From Marasmius tenuissimus (Eukaryota; Basidiomycota; Agaricomycetes; Agaricales; Marasmiaceae): a stretch of DNA of 64,000 nt. The first letter of the stretch is position 1; the number at the start of each line of letters is the position of its first letter. The notes beneath the pieces were generated by a model that saw nothing but the letters and a program-made list of their open reading frames with translations, made no database searches and was not told the DNA's origin. Location of the stretch: assembly GCA_029532415.1 (NCBI GenBank), contig JAQOTA010000042.1:248001-312000 (forward strand). The letters run 5' to 3'. The position numbers and the translations under genes were made by a program. This document shows, piece after piece, positions 57,770 to 64,000 of this stretch.

Positions 57770-60215
57770 GACTGCTGAAGATGAAGAAATGCCCTGTTGT
57801 AAACGACTGTGAATAGATAAATATAGGTTCTGTGGTCATCTCGCTGATCCATGCATTAGCTGGGTGAGGTTTCATTCACATCAATCGGAGTCATGAACCC
57901 GAATAGCTGCTTCGCGCAAATGTAATTGTCTTTTCGGTGTCCCATGCCTCATCACGATTCTGAGCTTCGGGAGAACGAGAACGATTGGGCTGGCGAACAG
58001 GAGTCTTGATGAGGAAATGGAGCTCGAAGCATTGCCGAGAACCCATCAACCGAGTAGAAAGTGTTTCAGGTTCTAGCTCTTTGGGTGACAGATGCGACTT
58101 ACGCTCGAATCCACTCTACATACCAACATTCGTCAGGTGCGAATCTGGCAGGCTTTTCATGTCCTTCTCTGGTGCTTGCGCCTAACGGCTCTTCCGAGCA
58201 TCACTATGCCAGCTCGTCGTCTTCTCTGGGGAACATTTAGGGTTTGAATCGGAGAGAGCCATTGGTACGATTTCCGGGCTATGATTGAAGGAGAGTACCT
58301 ATCCTCAGTCAGTGCTCCGAGAGCGAGGCAATGACGATACATGTATTTTACGAGTCCGAAGGACAGCTAGGAGGTTAAAAGAACATCCGAATTGTCCCTG
58401 TAATGATGGTGTTCGCTCAGAGAGTCTTTCCGTGCTAGATAGCGATGTGTCTTCCGAGGTGAAATCTTCGCCGTACTGCGGAGGACTCAAGTGTGAGCGA
58501 GAGAGAGAGACTGGTGAGGTTCGATAGGTGATACGTGGAGCCAGCTGGCTCCAATGCTAATCAGCTTTCATGCTGATCAAGTCGGGAAGTGACGTTTCCG
58601 ATCTGGAATGTACGGAAGTAAGAAAGAGCGGTCAGACGAGCAGACTTTTGCGCTGACTCCGATCAGAGCGAATGTGACCTTACAGTAGTAGTATCCGTGA
58701 TTGATATTGACAGGTTTGATTTGTAGGCTTGTCAAATGTTTAGCCACCTTTCGTCACTTGTTCGCTGGCGAAAAGGCATCGGAATGGCTGTTAAATCAGG
58801 AACAAGCAACGATAATCAGATCCCGAGTGTTGAATCCCACTACAACAATTCCTCCTGTGGAATGGAGGTTGTCCAGCGCAGTGTACCAAGTCCGACCTGC
58901 GAACGCCGCGCGATCTCATGCTGATCAACTTCGAAGGGCAGCGCGACAGCGGCTAGAGAAGGACGGAAACTCAAGACTCTAGGAACGACGAACTGCCGTC
59001 GTAATTTGATAACAACGTATTGAAAGGCCGATTGGGATCGCATATCTCTTGAACGTGGAGCACGAGAGAGGAGAGGAGAGACTGGGGAGAATAGAGAACA
59101 AGCTAGTCAATTCGCCAGCCTGAGCAAAAGTCCAGACGAGGTATAGCCACTTATAATTTGTCGAAAGCCCGCGAGTGATGACGGAAGGCTCAAGAGCGAG
59201 AACGATCGGACGCTGAAATTTGAACGCCGGAAGGCATTGCTGGAAGTAGTATTCAATAAGACAACCGAGTAGTGCGACGAGGAGGTCAGGGACGAAGATC
59301 TAATCACAGCATATTGAGACAGCTAACGAGTTGAGGCAGTTGGTCTGGCTATTGAGGTACGAGAGAAATTTGGCCGTGCTACTACAGTCGGAAAGAGGTA
59401 AATTTGAAGATGTTGATGATGCTAATAGTGTATCCTTCATCAAGATTTCTGAGCTTCCATTCGTTCAGTTCCCATAGCAAGGTTGACTTGCCGCTTGGAT
59501 GAGTGTGAAGCGTTGGATTCTGAGCAAAGGTAATGTGCGCACAGAAACGAAACAATACGACCTTTTGCCTCTGGTACTCATAGTGTACTGCCGTTCCTCC
59601 CGGTTCCCAGCAACTCATAACGAGTAGAGACGTTGGCGTCAAGCGTGGAGCAACACCCAGATCCCGGAATATGCGAGAGGAAGCGTTGGCTTAGAATGCA
59701 CGGAGCCAAGAAAGCAGTCAGCCAAGTGTTGAGCCAAATACGTCGTCGTATGGAATAGTAATACTCGTGAATGAAAAATGCTGCGTACTCGACCGATGAC
59801 TCTTCTGTACCCTCCCTCGACAACGGAAGCATACTGGCGTCTAGTGCAAGGTTGAAATCGAGATGTGTTGAGAAAGTAAGCACTCGTTTGGATGCTACGG
59901 GGGCCATAGAGCAGTCCTAGTCAGGTCCAGCTCGTCGACGTCGTGGTCGAGGCCAAGAAGCAAGCCTAGAATTATCTCACGGTCGGCGGCAATGCGAGCC
60001 GTCCATAACCGATACCTCGTGATTAAGCCGTGACAGGTTGAGATGACGTTGTGCGTGACCCGTGTGACTTACGTCCCTCTCTTCCGCTCCACTACCCGCA
60101 CCGTTGTCGTCTCCCTCTCACATGCGGAGCTCGCAGCTTTTCCTTCTCTCTTTTACCTCCACCTAAAACGACTGGAATAATTATTGCTCTAGAAAGACTG
60201 AGAAGGGACTAGAAA
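57770..60215. other. Copy G 5' flank, decayed coding-like sequence and sensor promoter
   Basis: 58030-58480 repeats the 5' flanks of E and F. The minus strand of 59382-59907 is the longest copy of the thrice-repeated coding-like sequence (STRYELLGTGRNGSTL; SLLVMSCWEPGGTAVHY); it may be a gene of unknown type or its remnant. 59940-60215 is the probable promoter and leader of the sensor gene and is duplicated near 54.8 kb. Confidence 0.45.
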
Positions 60216-62095
60216 ATGAGTACGTCCTTGTCTCCCTTTTTTGGTTCATTTTGGCTGTCAAGCCTGTGTCGTCGCTTAGATACCATACGGGGCCCTAGCC
60301 TGGTTGCTCCTTCTGAACGCTCAAATTTTTTGCTTTTGTAGGTTCTCAAAGTTCACCACCACCTTCTTCTGACCCGACAACGAGCCCTTCGTCGCCTACA
60401 TCCCAGCCGCCTTCAACGAGTGCCCAGGAGACGACACCACCGCCAACAAGCCCACCTACTTCTCCATCCGGTAATCCATCTTCAGGCGGAAATGGCAGTG
60501 GCAGTGGCGGCGGTGGCAGTCAGCCACCCAATACGAGTGCTAGTACAACAGGTGCAAGTACAGAGTCAACCGTATCAACGCCGTTGACGAGTGTTATCTC
60601 AACAACTTCCTTGTTCGTTGCTTTTCTATCCGCCGTTTACCTTGAACTAATCTCTCTTTGATGTTCAACTCAGGACGACCGCTGCAGACGGTCAAGTTCA
60701 AACCGTCACCGTTCCACAAACTATTACCATTCCACCGGGAACTGTCGTCACCTCACCTGCCAATTCTAGCAAATCGAGTAACACGGGAGCTATCGTAGGA
60801 GGCGTCGTTGGTGGTGTAGCCGGTGTCGTCATTATCGCGCTACTACTCGTGTGTTGGTATAGACGATGGAGGAGACGTAGGGATTTGGACAAGTTTGATG
60901 GGAACTTTGACCCGGATAGGGTCGTTTCGGATAGACCACCGAGTGGAGTGCTTAGCAATGGTGAGTGGTTATTTTTGTTGTTTTTTTTTTGGAGTGTGTT
61001 TGCTGATGGGTTCATCGTCTCGTACGATTTTTTTCTACTCGCACTCGGACTCTTTCTGGAACTCCTTTATTCTCATCAATACCGACAATCCCGAATCACA
61101 TCTCACCAGGTCGCCGGAAAAACGAAGGCCAACCCACTCTGCCCAACATCAACGTCGGCGGTCCCGAAATGGGACAATTTGAAGACGACGGAATGGGCGG
61201 TCGACTTGCAGGCACGACAGTAGGAGGAGGCGTCGTCTCACCTTATCCGCTATTCCAGGGGTCTGCTCAGGTAAGTAAACGTTTTAATTTTACCATCATC
61301 CCGTATGCGGCGTGTATTCATTGGATGCTATTTTCTAATACGCAGCCCTCGCCACACCACTCACAAACGGCGTTCAACCAATATGGGAATGTGCCTCCTT
61401 CGTCACAATCACACAGTGCCGGGTACGGCACTGATACGACGCAGTCGCCCACCTCGACTACTGCGTTCGCCGCTGCCGGTGCTGGTGCTGGAGCTATGGG
61501 CGGTATGGGTAGTGCCTCTACCTCCTCTGGCGGAACGGGCCACGGTGTTATGTCCCCCGCCCGAATGGCTAAAGAACGAGAGGCCTTCGGCGGCGGAGGC
61601 TTTATGGGTGGCGGAATGCCCGTTCCCCAACACCAACAATACCAACCCCACCACACCGGAAGTGTATACTCCCAATCAGAGTACTCTCAACCCGGAGGAG
61701 GCGGAGGATCGAGCCAACAACACGGAGGGAGGTTTAACATCGTCAACCCGGAATACAACCGATCCGACAGTGATGGTGGACCGTTACCGAACCCGCATAG
61801 TCAACGTGGTGGTGGGGTTAGGGTTGCGCAGGATGCGGGAGCTGTTGGGGATGAGGAGATTCCGCCTACGTATGATAGTTTGGTTTCGGGTGGGGGATCT
61901 AGGGAGAGGCCGCCTGAGAAGGGTGGGTTGAGGGTGAGGAATGAAGATGGGGATGGGCATGTTGCCGGTGGGTCGGGTGGAGGAGGTGCAAGTGGAGGTG
62001 GTGGGGGAGGAGGAGGACATGTAGGTGCGGGTGGTGTTGCTGGAGGAAGTGGGGGTGATGCTAGTGGAGGAGGAGGTGGTGGTGGCGGGGAGTGA
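60216..62095 (+). CDS. Single-pass membrane protein, wall-stress-sensor-like, 490 aa
   Basis: Exons 60216-60219 (ATGA), 60342-60612, 60674-60960, 61110-61270 and 61346-62095 keep phase. The outside part (about residues 2-140) is dominated by Ser, Thr and Pro with a short Gly/Ser run, as in heavily O-mannosylated stalks. A single membrane helix (GAIVGGVVGGVAGVVIIALL) is followed by a strong stop-transfer cluster (WYRRWRRRRD). The cytoplasmic tail of about 280 residues is low complexity, with Gln/His/Ser-rich then extreme Gly-rich sequence (GGGGGGG blocks) and PPTYDSLV. This layout matches fungal Mid2/SKG6-type sensor proteins of the plasma membrane. No N-terminal signal peptide is seen in this model; an alternative upstream ATG at 60121 gives only a 14-codon frame. 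Confidence 0.72.
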
Positions 62096-64000
62096 GGTGG
62101 CGATGATGATGTTGAACATGGACTCTTGCGCGACTTGTTCTAAATGATGGATACTTATCTTGATCTTTTTGTTTGTTATTAGTAGTACTTACGTGCTGAA
62201 CGTTATGTTGTCGTTGTTGTTGTAATGATAATCGTAGTAAACTATCTCCAGAATGGTGATACCCCCGCACTTCCCATATTAGGCTTGTGCGAGCTGGTTT
62301 GACTGTGAAAGGAGCGAGTAGCGACCCTAGTAGCTTGAGTCACACGCCACATTGCCTTGGCGTGTAGCTTCGTTCGGGCCTCGAGCGTCAACCGTGTTTA
62401 TGCATTCAAGGGAACTTCAATTGTTTTTTGTATGGTTTGAGCCATCAACGTGGTGGTTGAGACCACCATACGAGAAATATCCCCTGGCACGCATCGCAAG
62501 TCTCCGGCTTGAACTCACAAAAGTTGTGTTCAGAAGTTATTTGGTGACTCTGCCCGTAAATCTCAGAGTCGAAGCAGCACTGGTACGTCGTGTGAGCTTT
62601 GCCATGGATGAATGATACGAGGACTCATTGACAGTGGTCACTCGGACTTTGGAAAATGTATACTGATGGGGTGTTCTATGCTGGACACGCAGCTGTGAAA
62701 TCTTATCACCATTCGGGTTCCCTGACTCCAAAAGGACGTTGGCCAGTGTTTGGGGATGGGAAGATTCTATGATCGCCGCGTTCTCGAGGAGTTCGTGATG
62801 CATTGAAGTGCGTCGGTTTCAGACCGAGCGGGGGTTTCAAGATTCGAATTTCGGGGGTATGCGAAGTACCCGAAAGGCATGAACGTTGCGTCGCTAGTTT
62901 TCTCTGATTCGACCTCAATGTCTCGGACGACCTCGGTGCAGAACGAGAGAACCTTCGTTGGCATGAATCCTAACATTTCTACCACTCGATAGTACTTGGT
63001 CATACTCACCGTTGATCCTGAGAGACTCGCTAGTTTGAAAGGTTTTTACACGCCCAGGGGTTGGCAACTTCGGTTCCGACAACCGTTTTTAGGCAAAGTT
63101 TGGCTTTTACCCCATAAAATACGCTCGCGATGGCCGTGCCGCCCTTAGTCCTTGATGCTCTAGTTATTTCCTTCCTTAGGTGATCCCCATCGTTTTGACT
63201 GCAACTATCGGGTAGACCGTGGTGTGGGTTTTGGTATATGGACGAAGGGACTCGGGAGGACTAGCCTACCGTCTATCCTAATCGAGAACTGATCGTCTAT
63301 TGCGCATATAAAAATCATAGAGCCCAAGAGTACAAATTACGAGGGTAGGACGGTAACTCAATCTTGAGCTTGAAGATCATCGAACTCCTGATTGTTCGCA
63401 GGGTGGTCAGTATCGAGATCTTTGATGGGGACTTCCGAGGATGCGGGAATTTGGACCATCAGGACAGCTTTCTGCGAGTTCACGGCCCGGAGCTGTACGC
63501 TGGGTTCGAGCTGGAAAGCTCAATAGTTCTGGTGCGATAACGGGATACCCAGGAACGTTGGAGGTGGCCTCCTTTTCCAAGTCGACTTCGCCGAGATATT
63601 CGGGGGCCGCCGTAAGACCAAGTAGACAGAAGCGATGGTCATGCCTCATATCGATACGGGTATCACCCCTCTTACTGACGATCTGACTGATATCGGGAGG
63701 ACTGTGCCACCAAGCTTCGTGCTCGTGGGTTACGCCCATACCTGGCCTCTTTGACACTACCCTTAAAGGTATTTTGATGTTGTCTTCGATAAAGGCATCC
63801 GAGATCGGGGAGATGCTGATTCAAACTGTAAAGGTCACCATTCTGGTCGCGGACTGCCATCGGGATGGAGAGATGAACGTACATACACCGTTTTTCACCC
63901 CAATGACCTTATGCGTGGTGATACTTATGTTCTGCTGCTGGCTGTGCGCAACAAATCATAATCAGGATACCACAGCGGCTACTACTAGAGTGTTCTCAAG
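62096..64000. other. Right end, coding-like minus-strand stretches, unrecognised
   Basis: Minus-strand open stretches at 63009-62537 (YYRVVEMLGFMPTKVLSF; NAAIIESSHPQTLANVLLES) and 63884-63407 (DHRFCLLGLTAAPEYLGEVD) read coherently and may be exons of one or two genes. I cannot place splice sites or a family. Confidence 0.35.

Noticed and set aside
1..64000. tRNA or rRNA genes
   Set aside because: No convincing A-box/B-box pair or conserved rRNA core was seen by eye; a dedicated scan could still find one.

Overview
The window is nuclear DNA of a filamentous basidiomycete, most likely an Agaricomycete. Genes have many short GT-AG introns (about 44-80 nt), untranslated leaders are short, intergenic DNA is rich in transposons, and several products belong to families expanded in mushroom-forming fungi: a UDP-glycosyltransferase, a TET/JBP-like dioxygenase, seven-TM proteins, F-box-like proteins and MULE-like transposases. 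I see no prokaryotic features and cannot name the species.

Layout, left to right. (1) 0.4-6 kb: a 7-exon UDP-glycosyltransferase (+), a small secreted ricin-B-fold lectin (-) and a lone member of a seven-TM family (-). (2) 7.6-11.1 kb: an unrecognised Cys/His-rich protein (+) convergent with a TET/JBP-like 2-oxoglutarate oxygenase (-). (3) 12.5-21.4 kb: an LTR remnant, then a complete, very young Ty3/gypsy retrotransposon with 764-bp LTRs, gag-protease and pol in different frames, and an open reading frame that continues for 162 codons past a UGA-CUA stop. (4) 22.8-25.9 kb: a tandem array of covarying hairpins, cut by a 518-bp solo LTR, lies directly upstream of the most unusual gene here. 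That gene encodes a 501-aa protein with a histone H3-like N-terminal tail, a PHD-like finger, a His...Cys pair arranged as in caspase/CHAT proteases, and a C-terminal zinc ribbon. (5) 26.1-30.6 kb: an F-box-like gene followed directly by a MULE-like transposase gene. (6) 31.5-57.8 kb: six more seven-TM paralogs, all on the minus strand; three of them lie in a segmental triplication with shared flanks, and the last is a clear pseudogene. (7) 60.2-62.1 kb: a single-pass membrane protein gene resembling fungal wall-stress sensors, whose 5' end is also present as broken duplicates near 55 kb.

This is not an operon or a single pathway. The region is an accessory locus shaped by transposition and local duplication: seven-TM genes multiplied in tandem, retroelements and inverted-repeat elements inserted between them, and chromatin-related genes (TET/JBP-like and H3-tail/PHD) sit among mobile DNA. 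Exon boundaries were deduced by eye from reading frame and splice-site consensus. They are firmest for the glycosyltransferase, the H3-tail gene, the F-box-like gene and the membrane sensor, where all phases add up.
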